This document shows positions 26,262 through 37,144 of a stretch of DNA of 64,000 bases, in pieces (position 1 is the stretch's first letter; each line of letters opens with the position of its first letter). Below the pieces are notes generated by a model. That model saw only the letters and a list, made by a program, of their open reading frames with translations. It made no database searches and had not been told where the DNA came from. The stretch spans positions 1 through 64,000 of the forward strand of contig RMBW01000058.1 in assembly GCA_004009845.1 (NCBI GenBank), written 5' to 3'. The translations under genes were made by a program, and so were the position numbers. This stretch comes from Davidsoniella eucalypti. Lineage: Eukaryota; Ascomycota; Sordariomycetes; Microascales; Ceratocystidaceae.

Positions 26262-27963
26262 CTAATATATCAGCGTGTCCTCGTCGGCTTCTAGCACTAC
26301 ATCGCCTGATTCGTCATGGTGACTCTCTAAACTTTGGGTGGCGTCTGCTCCATCCATAGCTGCAGTAATATCAGCTTTGGCCGTCTCAGACGTCTCAACA
26401 ACTGCATCTGTAGCAGTCTCTTTGGCATCTGCAACTTCCGTGCCTGTGACTGGCGCAGTGCTGTCTGCCCCTCGCTTCAATGCGTCCGCACTTCTCGCCG
26501 CATTGCTCTCGTACCCCGCCTCTTCCGTCGTAGCTTTGTCTTTGCCCATGCCATTGTTTATAACTTCGTCCCCAGCCGCCTTTGAAGGCACCGCCTGATG
26601 GTTATCCTGTCCTGTGTTTTGCATCGGCTGGTCTTGTTCTTGATCTATTTCCGAGCCTGCTCCACTTCTGCCCGGACCATTTGCCTTGTCTGGCGCATTC
26701 TCCCCATTATTGCTGCCTGTGTCTATGTTTGTATGGTGACCAGACGCCGATGGCTCCAGGATATCCCCGGCCACTCTATTCTTTTTCGAAAAGCGGTCTC
26801 CTTTGCCAGCGGTAGTGGCGTCATTGTCTATCGCTGCTAGGCCGGTGGAATCAACGCTTGAATACCGGTCACGCATTGCTGTGTCCCTGGATCGGTCCCT
26901 TCGACTGCCGCGACTGCCGCTCCGGTTTCGACTCCGACTTGAGCCTCGCCCATCGCTGTTATACTTGCGACCTCCGCTTCTGCTTCTTTCTCGCGAGCCT
27001 CTAGAGCTTGGTCGAACCTGCACTTGTCGCACAGGATTACCGTGTTTGTGTAGAGAGTCGTTTCTTCGTCTGTGGAAAGCTGCGAGTTCTCGGTCTATTC
27101 TATCTTCCACGTCATCAGCTTGTGTATCAAGCTCTCGTTCTTGTGCTTTTGTAAGTTTCCAAGGTCGATAGAGCTAGTGAAGGAAGACGGTTTGTTAGTA
27201 TTATAGCTACAAATGTTTGTATTAGTGGTAGTTGGATGTTTGACATACTAGGTAAGGCTTTGTTTTGGTCTTAAGGCAGCGTGCTTGCATGCGCATATTT
27301 TCATGCTGCACAATCATCTGTTAAAAGTATCAACGTTAGAATTGTACCTGTGAAATCAAGTTTGATATCATGTCTGCTCACCACTTCTTCTTCGAACACG
27401 ATTTGCTCACGCATACGATCCTTCTTGAGCTTTCGTCCGCGCTCGGCACGCATCTTGTCTCCTTCGACTTTTTGCTGCTTCAGCTTGACTTGTTGGCGCT
27501 GCTCAATCTCCTGTCGTCGCTTAGTTGCTTGATCATTGCGTTGGCCACCCTGACTCTTGTTCAACGTGCTTAGTAGACCTCCGAATAGGCGCTTTCCACG
27601 ACGCTGTTCTTCTTGGCGCATTTTCTCGGTGACGATTGGCCGTGGTTGCACGTGAGAGCGCGAACGTGATCGAGAATCATCACGACGACGGGATCTAGAT
27701 CGTGAACGCGAATATGAGCGGGACCGAGACCGAGACGGGGATCGGGTGTATGAACGGGTGCGTGAACGGCCACGGGCGTTATTGCGCGAAATTGACCGGG
27801 AGCGCGTGCTCTTGGGAGACAGTGAGCGGTATCGAGAATGAAGTCGCGCCTTCTTCGGAGTATCGTCGTAGGGTAATCCGGGTTCTTCGGAGGCTTTGCG
27901 CTTTAGTGTTGACGTAGCTAGGAATGGCTCGATTGCCACGGTTCGTTCATCATCTTGATCCAT
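26262..27963 (-). CDS. pinin/SDK/memA-domain protein (splicing-associated)
   Basis: Exons 27963-27382, 27317-27249 and 27173-26262, 520 aa. Start is ATG 27963 (MDQDDERTVAIEPF). Residues ~65-130 are an RS/SR repeat tract typical of splicing factors. The pinin/SDK/memA domain follows (about 140-250): EEQRRGKRLFGGLLSTL, the helical EIEQRQQVKLKQQ segment, REQIVFEEEV, then across two introns CLKTKTKPYL/LYRPWKLTKAQE, matching the family's KTKP...LP.KLT pattern. The remaining ~250 residues are RS-rich then acidic and disordered. Intron 1 uses donor GTGAGC (64 nt); a GTACAA site 34 nt further in would shift into a stop. Pinin binds the exon-junction complex in animals. Its neighbour Rds3 is also a spliceosome protein. 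Confidence 0.82.
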
Positions 27964-28774
27964 ACTGTTTCCAACCTCAGTTATGGATTTCTTTTTTTCG
28001 GATTCGGGCTTGTCGATTTTAGCTCGTGATATTAAAAATAGTTTACACACATCGGCGTGTTGAGCATTGGCGCGTGTCTAGCACTAATGTGTAAATCGGG
28101 ATGCGATCGGCACTACACAGAAATCGGGCAATCTCTTACTTTGGTCTGTGTGAGAGATGACTACTTTTAGGGCGCAGAAATGGTGCGCAAAGGGAGAATT
28201 TGATGGAAAGTGAGAGAAATGATATTGCAATAGCGATTGACCTTTAAATGACAGTTGAAAAAAGGTTCGCGAGGCTGCGATCACAAAGTTGATATATTCC
28301 ACTTCGTGTAACCCACTTATATAGTTGTAAACAAGCCAAGCTAAATGAAGCGCAGGTTGCCGTGTCTAATGATGAATATAGAGGAAGGAAAATGGCCATA
28401 TACAGAAAATATGGATCTATTACATTTGTATTGATATATTCATGACTAATTAGATTACTCCAAGATCATTTTTCTTGCACTTTCATGTTCTTCATTTTTC
28501 TCAGTTGTACTTGCCTTTCCCGCAACTCAAAACTTGAACCTAGGTAGCGGGAAAGCTATCAATTAGCCGAAAATCTAGCGCATATTACACTTCACCAGCC
28601 AAAACTGACGTACTACGTATGGAACAAGGCTGAGAAATTCCCCCAAAAAAGTTGAAGCATTTTTGGAAACTTACACACAAGTCTCCCTGTGTGGTTCTCA
28701 ACACACCGTCTTCACGACAACTTCACTTGGCTGTTTAGATCACGAGCATAACTTCTGCTTTTTCTACTGCAACC
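27964..28774. promoter_or_regulatory. shared divergent promoter region, pinin-like (-) / Rds3 (+)
   Basis: About 810 bp between two start codons facing away from each other. No specific factor site or TATA box can be defended. Confidence 0.5.
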
Positions 28775-29344
28775 ATGTCTCGTCATCACCCGTAAGTCAA
28801 TAACCCGTAGCTTACCACCACACATTTCAAGCTATCAGCATATACATCTAGCGCAAACACCGCGCAATGTTAAAAGACACATCAATTTCTAACATTCACA
28901 CTCTCTCTCCTTATTTAGTGATCTAGTAATGTGCCGGAAGCAGCCCGGTATCGCAATCGGCCGTGTCTGCGAGAAATGCGACGGCAAATGCCCTGTATGC
29001 GATTCCTATGTGCGCCCAACCACACTCGTCCGTATCTGCGACGAATGCAGTTTTGGAAACTATCAGAACAAGTGCGTCATCTGCGGTGGTGAGGGTATCT
29101 CCGACGCCTTCTATTGCTTCGAGTGTACACGCCTAGAAAAAGACCGCGACGGGTGTCCTAAGATTATAAACTTGGGTAGCTCTAGGACAGATGTAAGTTC
29201 TTCTCTCTCTCTTTATTTCTGTTTGTTCATTCATTTGAGGAACGAGGAAATGTACATCCCGCTTTGTATTCTCCAGATGCTGACTATCATGTTCCTCAAT
29301 AGTTATTCTATCAAAAGAAAACAAATCGGTCACAAGCATATTAA
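28775..29344 (+). CDS. RDS3: Rds3/PHF5A, SF3b subunit of U2 snRNP
   Basis: Exons 28775-28791, 28919-29192 and 29303-29344, 110 aa. Tiny first exon encodes MSRHHP; splicing gives PDLVMCRKQPGIAIG. Rds3/PHF5A is the knotted zinc-finger subunit of SF3b that helps recognise the intron branch point. All CxxC pairs of the three zinc sites are present (CEKCDGKCPVC, RICDECSFG, KCVICGG, YCFEC). Conserved to NLGSSRTD/LFYQKK. The last seven residues (TNRSQAY) and the stop lie in or beside the left arm of a large inverted repeat and do not resemble the basic tail of animal PHF5A. Introns are 127 and 110 nt. Confidence 0.96.
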
Positions 29345-29434
29345 CACCGGCCAGGCCCGGGTCTGGGCCTGGCGGATAGGGGACAGAGCTATACCAAATT
29401 TCATGGTTTTGGTATAGTAAAATGCTTGTGACCG
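29327..29434. other. three-way-junction foldback at the Rds3 stop codon and 3' UTR
   Basis: P1: CGGTCACAAGCAT (29327-29339) pairs perfectly with ATGCTTGTGACCG (29422-29434) and continues after one A-A mismatch with three more pairs (29341-29343 with 29418-29420). P2: GCCAGGCCC (29350-29358) with GGGCCTGGC (29365-29373). P3: CTATACCAAA (29389-29398) with TTTGGTATAG (29408-29417). The stems are nested as a Y. No clear target-site duplication flanks it and no second copy was seen in the window. Confidence 0.85.
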
Positions 29435-30236
29435 GAATTTTAGGTCAAAACCATACGGCGTTGGAGGAGTTATCTTACCGATTTACTGTTTCTTTTCGTC
29501 TACATTAAAGTCTCTCATGCATAATGAAAGGAAATGTTACTTAGGTAACTATGTTATATATCGTTCACATTGGTTCATCACATGTACGAGAAAATCAATA
29601 TGAGTACAGATTTTCAAAGTAAGATGTTGGGTTGATGTATAAAAGTGTATATTCAAGGCGAATTACGGGTATGTAGAAAAACTATGAATGGTATGCTTGA
29701 GATGAGAAATAGCAATAGTAGTGAGATGACGTATAAGCCGAAACCTTAGATGCTCCACGAAACACATGCAGGAAGATGCTGATGGTAACTATGGCTTGCG
29801 ATCATTTCTCCTCTGGATGGGTAGATCAAGGGAAGAAAAAAATGAATAGATCTGAAGTGAAGAGAAACAACAAAAGAGAGCAAGATTGTGACTAAAGAAA
29901 AAAAGAAAATCGGAAATGACAAGCAGAGAAAACTAGCGAGACGGAGAGCAAAACAATGTGGCCGGTGCTGATGCCCGGGCTTGTAAATAGATGTAAGAGA
30001 GATCGGAATAAGAATAGAGCTCTATATAAAGAAGATTCAATAAAAAAGCTACAACCAAACTTAATATTATGAGAAGCTCGCTCGATCCGCCAAATAATAT
30101 ACAAGAAGATAGAAAGATAAAAATAGCCGGAAGAAGCAAGACCAAGAAAACAAACCGCTGCATTTCACTTACGGGAACTAGAAGAGACAGATATTTCGAA
30201 AGAGGGGTATTATAGATAATGAGGGAAAAAAGACAA
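29435..30236. other. intergenic between convergent Rds3 and Pex26-like genes
   Basis: AT- and purine-rich; no gene seen. Confidence 0.5.
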
Positions 30237-31659
30237 CTACAATGAGCTGACTTTAGCTCCCATAGATGCTGTCTGCTTTATCTTTGCCCAGCCTGCAGCA
30301 ACTATGCGTTTGACCTTCTCACGAACATCGTGTTTCGCTAGCATCAGCAACATGCCGATGATAAAGGCGAGTACTTGTAGCAATATGGCGACGTTGATAT
30401 TCAAGGTACGACTCCAGTTATCAATCATGCCCTTGAACTGCGTCATGATGAGGCTAGCTTGGCCAGTGATCGAGATAGGTAGAGACTTTCCATTCTTGTC
30501 CCGACCATTATCGCCAGGGTTTTGAGATGTTGACCCTGCTGGTAATCTACGGTCTTGGGAAGAAGTGCCTCTGCTTGATGATGAGCCCTTGGTTGAACTT
30601 CTGCTTGACCCAGTCATACTTGGAGTCCTCTCTTCTCGTCGTGCTCGCTCCTCTTCGATTCTCTGGCGCTCCCGCATCTCGTTTTCTTCACGTTGGCGCT
30701 TAGCTTCATCGGCATCGCGCCGTTGTGCCTCTTCACGCATCTGCTTTTCCTGGGCATAGCGCACCTTGGCCTCGTTTTGCTCGTCGCAGAGACTCTGTAG
30801 AGCCTGCAGGAATGCTTCTCTGCGTTCCTCGTCCAGTATGGGACTATCGGATATAAAAGCGCGAGATTGCTCCCATTGTTCGTTTCGTAAAAGCACATGG
30901 AGAGTGTACAGTTCGAGGATCTTGATCCGGGCACTAAGATCTCGGGGTGTGTCGGTGCCTCCTCCTCGTACGGGAGACCTAAATCGATGCTGTGGTTTGG
31001 GTGACTGCATGACGTTGTCAAGCCGACGGGCGAGTGTGACCGGGGAGTTGAAGCATGTGAGGTAAGCCTCGAGGCGTCTTTGGTTAATGTGCTGTGTCGT
31101 AGAATGTGCAAGTAATAGTGTCGCACTAAATCATGTGTTAGAGTCGGTATTTTCGTAATTTGCAAAAAAAAAAAAAAATTCCTTACAGATTGATAACAAC
31201 CTCGGCATCGACATCACCTTCTATGCCGTGGTAGCCGTTCTGAACAACCTCCTCCCAGATCTCGCCCTCTCGAACTTTGGTGCAAATAGTGCGATAGTCC
31301 TGGGCGCCGATACTCTCTTTGCCCTCCTGGGGCTCAAGTTCCGCGATAGCATTCAAGACTGTGAGGTAGAGACTCCATACTTTGACTCTGGTAGACTTTG
31401 ATGCTCTCGCCACGGGAGGTGCTTCGATGATGGCGCCGGTCTCGATGTGTGTTTTGGGCGTTACTAGCGGCAGGACAGTAGTAAGAGCTTCTGTAAACCG
31501 ACGCGTCAGGAATAATGTCGAGGCCTGGCGATAGGACTTGGAGATGTGTGAAGGGCGGCGCGCATGGTTGGCGTTCGACAAAGGCGTGATGGACGCGGCG
31601 AAACCACCATCATGAGCCAGATTGATAGTGGCTGCTGAGAAAGAGCTATCCATCGACAT
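30237..31659 (-). CDS. tail-anchored protein resembling fungal peroxin Pex26
   Basis: Exons 31659-31187 and 31125-30237, 453 aa; the 61-nt intron (GTAAGG...GATTTAG) joins EVVINL to ATLLLAHS in frame. Start ATG 31659 (MSMDSSFSA). The N-terminal half is helical and soluble (ISKSYRQASTLFLTRRFTEA, SKSTRVKVWSLYLTVLN, GTDTPRDLSARIKILELYTL). A charged Arg/Glu/Gln coiled coil spans ~275-325, a Ser-rich linker follows, then one membrane helix (~402-421, ILLQVLAFIIGMLLMLA) and a short basic C-terminus (KHDVREKVKRIVAAGWAKIK). This is the layout of the Pezizomycotina protein annotated as Pex26, which anchors Pex1/Pex6 at peroxisomes. The assignment rests on remembered family patterns; a GET-like tail-anchored protein is the alternative. 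Confidence 0.65.
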
Positions 31660-32516
31660 CGTCAAACGATGTGTTATTCGTCGGTCGATATCAATATGGA
31701 CGTGATGTTCTCGGTTTTATTGCTATGTATAGCTCTTGTTGTTACGATCGTAAAAACTGCGTCGTTATTGAAGGGGCTGGTGGCCTCCAATGTCAACAAT
31801 GCCAGAGCGTATTTATTAGCGGCAGATATGAAGGTATGGTTCGTTTCAGCGATTGGGATTAGAGCGGAATTCTAGCGTATAGGCTGGAGAATTAAATAAA
31901 CAAAACAAAAATTATTAGAAGGCCGTCAGAAAAACAGAGGAATAGTAGCTCGAAACAAAGATGCAAGCGGTGCAAGTCGACGACTCCAATTGCATCGGCA
32001 AAAATTGAATCCGAATTGCACTATGGATATATTAAATTATAGCGGTGAGCTGTAGCAAATTTACACGCTAAGATTGGGCACCTGCTCGGTCGTTTGGTTA
32101 TACTTGTAGCCGGGAAAGAAAAAGGGAAGAAAAAATCAACAAGAAAAGGAAGCATTTCTCTCTCATTGTGACGGCGCGGCTTTTGCCTCGGTTGTAGCCA
32201 GGCTACCTAAATAAGGTTGCCTTTAGCCATGGCATTGGTCGGCTTTTTATTGTCGTTCTCACTATATTCCCAAGTTACAGGGGATCGTTCAGTGGACCTG
32301 TACCTGTGCCAGTGCGCACATCACACTGCTTCTGCAGGTACACCCCCTGTTATTTGGCGAACTCCTTTTGGCCTCTACTATTAGCCATTATAAGCATTAT
32401 AAGCACAAATATGCAAGTTACTTGGACGTCCCATTTGATTTCAAAGTGCAGAAGTGCGGCACAGAGAAACGAGCCTACTATTACGTACAGAGCCTATCTG
32501 CCGCTCATTATAGTTG
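31660..32516. other. intergenic
   Basis: Upstream of the Pex26-like gene. Short open frames from 31669 show no family signal. CATTATAAG tandem repeats occur near 32385. Confidence 0.45.
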
Positions 32517-32885
32517 TTTTTTTTAATCCATTTTTATAAAGGTGGATGGAGCTTCACAGCTATGTAGCACCTCGATCGATATCCTAAGACGCACAGCCCT
32601 GAACAAATACTGGACAACCTACTTCTCAACAGTGACAAGCCACTGAGATACAGAACATTTGTTATGGCTTCGTTATATGCTATTCCTACGCATTTCAACT
32701 TCTAATCCTTTCCCGGAAAACCCACCTCATCGGGAACCTGTCTTAAAATCTCCAAGCATCTTGTAGCTCCTTGTATTATAAACCCTCCTAGAACAGTATG
32801 GTTACTACCTGGCATCCGCTTCCCTCAGACGCACTGCCATAAACATAGGGTGGACTTCAGTAGTAAGTAGTTCTAGCTGGACGCT
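32517..32885 (-). mobile_element. SINE-like retroelement, copy 2 (head diverged or lost)
   Basis: The reverse complement aligns along its length with the body of the element at 45949-46447. Both copies contain AGGTAGTAACCATACTGTTC, GGATTAGAAGTTGAAATGCG and CAAATGTTCTGTATCTCAGT, and end in a short A-tail (here T8 on the plus strand, 32517-32524). Similarity starts at TCCAGCT, just after the tRNA-like B box of copy 1. Upstream (32886-32945) only a vague resemblance to the head remains (TGGCGT...ACGC). It lacks an internal block of about 35 nt that is present in copy 1. No target-site duplication was found, so it is probably older. Confidence 0.85.
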
Positions 32886-33417
32886 CATTCTACTAAATTC
32901 TTAGCGTTTTAATCTCCTTTCGAAAGCGTTGGAGAACGCCACTATTGAACATTCTATGAGGGAACTCTTAGTGCATAAGCCGCGATATGGTTTTATCGGC
33001 CACTGTAGCTGTATTTGTTCATATCACCGCCCTGATATTAGGCAGTTCGATATGATATATTCATGCGCTGTCCAGTGCTAGTTACATCACTCTCGAATAC
33101 GTGCAAAATATTAAAATTAAGACACCTCCAGATACTTGGAGAAGGGCTTCACTTCCCCAGATTACATCTACAGTACTGACTAATACAGACTAATACAACC
33201 AATATCCCCCATGTCTTCCATGTCTTCCAATGGTAAATATGTATAACTAACACAAACAAAAATAAAACCCCCTCATGCCAAGAGTCTAACTGCATGTATA
33301 TTCGACAGAGACGATCCCATTGAGTGATCTTCAAAGACGGGTGGCAACTTCTCTGTCGGCTCATAGTTGGGTCTGAATTATCGATATCACAAATTGCGAG
33401 ATGCCCTTTTTCCTATA
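32886..33417. other. intergenic
   Basis: Holds the possible degraded SINE head (to about 32945) and the haspin 3' region. No gene seen. Confidence 0.45.
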
Positions 33418-35266
33418 CTAGGCCTTTGCTCTTCTCTTTCGTTGGCTTTTGCGCGTTGCCACTTCTTCGATGGTTTTGGCATTGTCAGAATCTGATGCTA
33501 CCACAGACGATTTAGCAAGGCAATTCTTCACCTGCTCTTCCTGTTCCTCTGTGGCATCATCTCCTATCCCGTCTACTGTGCCAATCTCATCTTTGCCGAC
33601 TAAGGTGCTATCAGAGCCCACAAGCTGTTGTTGCAAGATCCAACCAGCCTCAACGGCAAACCGCACAACTTCTTCTGCACTACCGAAACAAGGCGCTCCC
33701 TTTGTAGCATTAGGGTCTAGGTATTGCCATAGCTCGTTTGTAGCCTTTTTAAAGGAAGCAAGTTGCTTTTTGTCTCCCTTGAAATTCTGCGTCATGTACT
33801 CGTAGATATATGCCAACCATAGAACATTCGTGTATGGGGCATAATCGTCCCAGCAGATGGGTCCTTCTACTCCTTCTTCGTATGGCGTATCATGTCGCTC
33901 TGGTGGGAGCCAGTCTCGTTCGCCCTTCAATAAGAATGAACGCATCTGACGGTATACTTTGCACTGGTCAGCGTGCGTGCTAGTGAAGAGACTAAGGTCT
34001 TTCTCCAGGTCATAAGCAACAACCATCTCTTCATCCTCTTCGCAGTCTAGATTCTCGGCTCTCGACAGACCATAATCAAGAATGGTGATATCCAAGCCAG
34101 AGAACCCAAGTCTGTGATGCTGCTTTTTTGGACTGCGGGCTGTGGGCTGCCGTGTCTGGCGTAGACAAAGATTTCCTTCGTGCAGATCTCGATGCTATCA
34201 CGCCATTAGCTTTCAACTTTCAAAATTGATCACCTTTTAAATCATGTTTTCAACTCACTTCGAACAACGCCATCTCTTCGGCTCTTGCAAGTGCGATAGC
34301 TAACAACAAGAAAGAATCCCACAGTTGGACTTCTGTAGTAAGCTTAAAATCTTCCAATGCTGTTCCTGCATCGCCAAGTTCAATCACAAGGAATTTGGTA
34401 TCATCGAGATATCTGCTTGGGGATGGGTAAAATTGCAGTCTTTCGGGATCCTGCCGCTTGCATTTCCTATGGAAGGCTTGGTGTGTGTCTAGAAGGGCCT
34501 TGGAAGCCTTCCCTTTAACGACATATCGTTCTTTGTAAACTACAAATCCTGGGATATCGGCAAGCCACTCGGATATGCGTAGTTCACCCATGAGATCTAG
34601 TTCTGCGTGGGGTTCTTCGTCCACTAGGCCTGAACGCTTCTGCATAGTCGTCTGTGGTTTGATAGGTGACTGCAACCGTATGACTTTGATGATGCTAACG
34701 CCTTCTTCGGTTGTCACCCGATAAACTTCAGCATATGAAGCTTCGGCAATCTTTTCGATTTTATCTTCTTGGAGAAAAACATCGGCCCATCCTATCACTC
34801 GTAGCTCAGTGTTATCGATCGTGCTGAGGATGCTAACTTCGCCTTCTTCTATATGTACCTCAGCAAGGTCATTTGCTAGATCTCCTATGGGTGAATCAAT
34901 TATTTCATTTGCTGGTTCATGTATTGATGCGCCTAGGCTTGAATTAGTGCTCGCTTGACTCGTCTGAAGCGATGAGTTTTCTGGGGGCGAGAGCTCTGAC
35001 GAGTCGATGATTGTGTTTGTATGATGAAACTCCGGCAGCGAGTCTTTGGTCTTTAAACATTCAAGCCTAGAATCTTGCCGTGACTGGTGCTCCGATGCCT
35101 TTAGTTCTGATAGGTCCGCGACTGTATCTTCAATAGACACTGCGCCAACAAGGTCTGTGATCTCAATGAAGCTCTTCACATCAAGGGGCTCTATACTGGG
35201 TAGGACAACTAATGCTTTTGTCCGCTTTGATTTGCCATATCGGGCTGTAGTGTCGGTTCGCGCCAT
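33418..35266 (-). CDS. haspin-family serine/threonine kinase
   Basis: Exons 35266-34259 and 34194-33418, 594 aa; the 64-nt intron (GTGAGT...GTGATAG) joins MALFE to HRDLHEGN. Haspin phosphorylates histone H3 Thr3 at mitotic centromeres. The first ~155 residues are low-complexity. The kinase domain has the divergent haspin glycine loop (KIAEASYAEVYRV, 172-184), ATP-lysine Lys194 (SIIKVI), the haspin-specific segment GELRISEWLADIPGFVVYKE and VVKGKASKALLD, catalytic HRDLHEGNL (337-345), and ILDYGLSRA replacing DFG (Asp376), as in haspin's DYT. The Asp-Leu-Trp-containing C-lobe follows (SLFTSTHADQCKVYRQM, NVLWLAYIYEYM). The tail is rich in Glu/Gln and basic residues. Start ATG lies 359 bp from the divergent CCDC47 gene. 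Confidence 0.9.
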
Positions 35267-35625
35267 ATAGGCAAATGGGTATATAGCAAGTTCAAATAAG
35301 ATGGTGTTCTATGGTTGGTTGAAAAAGACAATACATATGTAATTGACGTGGTCAAAACCACATGCCAGTTATTGATGTTATTGTTTACACTAGGGTTATG
35401 GATATGACAACCAATCCGAGGGCACGTGATAGAACGGACCTTGTTAGTTGAGGGCCATGGGTAGCTCCACAAGTGACAAAACGAGTCTAGTTCGTTGAAC
35501 TTTGGAGTAGGTGGCCGAATTTATACTGAGCTTAGCAATTTCGACCTCGCTGTTCCGTTCATGAGGTTTCTTTTCCCTGTTTTGATATAGAGACTCACAC
35601 ATCAAATTCTGCCGCCTGCCTTATC
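35267..35625. promoter_or_regulatory. compact divergent promoter, haspin (-) / CCDC47 (+)
   Basis: 359 bp separate the two start codons, so both core promoters must lie here. No defensible factor sites beyond AT/CT-rich patches. Confidence 0.5.
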
Positions 35626-37144
35626 ATGACCAAGCTTCTGGACATTCTGGCCGTTGGCCTGGCCTTTGTCGCATCTGCGTCGGCTGATGCTACTACTGGT
35701 AAGTTCGCATCTGTTATCTTCTATCTTGCGCGCATTTACAATGGACAACGGTTATGCGCTTGTTCTTGTTCTTGTCGTTGTTTTCCTCCCCAGCAAGTGA
35801 TCGCATATCCTGACCTCAACACCCGGAATATCTAATAGCTTACTGACTCGTGGCTCTCATATGCACTTACAGGTTCTAAGCCTGCACCTACGCCTTTGTC
35901 TCTGTCCCAGCAATTCTTTGCCTATCTGGGCTCTGGAGGCCAGATCTCGACCATCGGCCGCCCGTACACCAAATGGTATAACCTATCTGAGCGCTTTACT
36001 CTGGACGACTTCAGAGGCGAGATATACATCGTTGTGATCACTGCCATCCTGTTCTCTGGCCACTATATTGGTGTCCGTAGCAACCGCGCGAAGGCTGATG
36101 CGTGGGCCAAGGCCAATGGACCTCTGCTGAAGCAAGAGTATGCCATGGTTGGCTTTGGTGGCACTCCGACTGTCGACTCTGATCCCAAGGACACTAGCGG
36201 TGTTCTGCGCGAAAAGTCGCTCTTCGAGTTCCAGTCATATGTTACTGGCCGTCGCAATGTTGCATTCACTGATGTCAACCTTGTCCTCAACCGTCGTTTC
36301 AACCCTCTTATCATGCTCATCGAGATGGCCATCACTTTCTTCTGGGATTCCATTGCTCCTCCCGCTGATCAGTGCGAACTGATCAGCTACCCTTTCGATG
36401 GCCTCGAGAGCAAGACTGTTCGCCAGGTTGCCGTGACCGCTGAGCCCAAGACCCAGGAAAAGAGCACTTATGATGGTTTCGTTTGGGGCATCGTGAACAA
36501 AGATCAGATGAAGCGTCTGCGCGAGAACCGCTATGATCTGTCGCTTACTTTTACCAAGGAGAACCCCAAGATGCCTATCTGGACTACTGTCATGAGCGAG
36601 AGCGCCGAGATTACCGATGCTCTCCTGACCAAGGATCTGATTACTGCCGTGGAGTCTGCTGGTGACCTGTTTGACTACTTTGTGGTCACTGATCAGCCCG
36701 AAACCAAGCCCACTACGTAAGTTAATGTGGCGCCGAGAGTGACTTGAATATCTTGCTAACACGTCTACTAGGATTGCCGAGACTATTCCCCGCAAGCGTA
36801 TCTTTTGCCGCTACCGCCTTCCCGAGGATAATAACTACGAGCGTCTCCTACCTCTGTTTGAGCAATTCCTGCGCTTCCCAGATCACCTCGTCAACGTTGC
36901 CCACTTCCGCCCCGAAGTGCTGCGCAAGGTCAAGAGTGTTCGTGAGGAGACCATCGTCCAAATCAAGAAAGACCTCGAAAACGAGAAGGCTGAGGAGCGT
37001 GCCGCTGAGCGGGAGCGCAACAAGAAGTCTAAGCGTGAGGAAGCACTGGCTGGTCTGACTGCCAAGGCGCAGAAGAAGTATCTCGATAAGGAGCGCGAGA
37101 AAGAGGTGCGTAAGATGCAGAAGAAGTCTACCATGCGTGGTTAA
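35626..37144 (+). CDS. CCDC47/DUF1682 ER protein (PAT-complex subunit homologue)
   Basis: Exons 35626-35698, 35873-36716 and 36772-37144, 429 aa. CCDC47 is an ER membrane protein of the PAT/multipass translocon that protects newly inserted transmembrane segments. Residues 1-20 are a cleavable-type signal peptide (LLDILAVGLAFVASASADA). A membrane helix spans ~75-92 (IYIVVITAILFSGHYIGV). The DUF1682 core follows (FEFQSYVTGRRNV, NPLIMLIEMAITFFWD, KTYDGFVWGIVNKDQMKRLR-like segment, AGDLFDYFVVTDQPE, RLLPLFEQFLRFPDHLVNVAHF). The C-terminus is a long Lys/Arg/Glu coiled coil typical of the family. Introns: 174 nt (branch TACTGAC) and 55 nt. Its downstream neighbour on the same strand is the ER P5A-ATPase SPF1. 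Confidence 0.92.

Noticed and set aside
27318..27347. A 30-nt intron (GTACAA...AACAG) in the pinin-like gene
   Set aside because: Too short, and splicing it leads straight to a stop. The upstream donor GTGAGC gives a 64-nt intron and restores the conserved domain.
29327..29434. Hammerhead, twister or HDV-like ribozyme
   Set aside because: The three-stem shape suggested it, but the hammerhead core (CTGATGA...GAAA) is absent and no other catalytic core could be placed.
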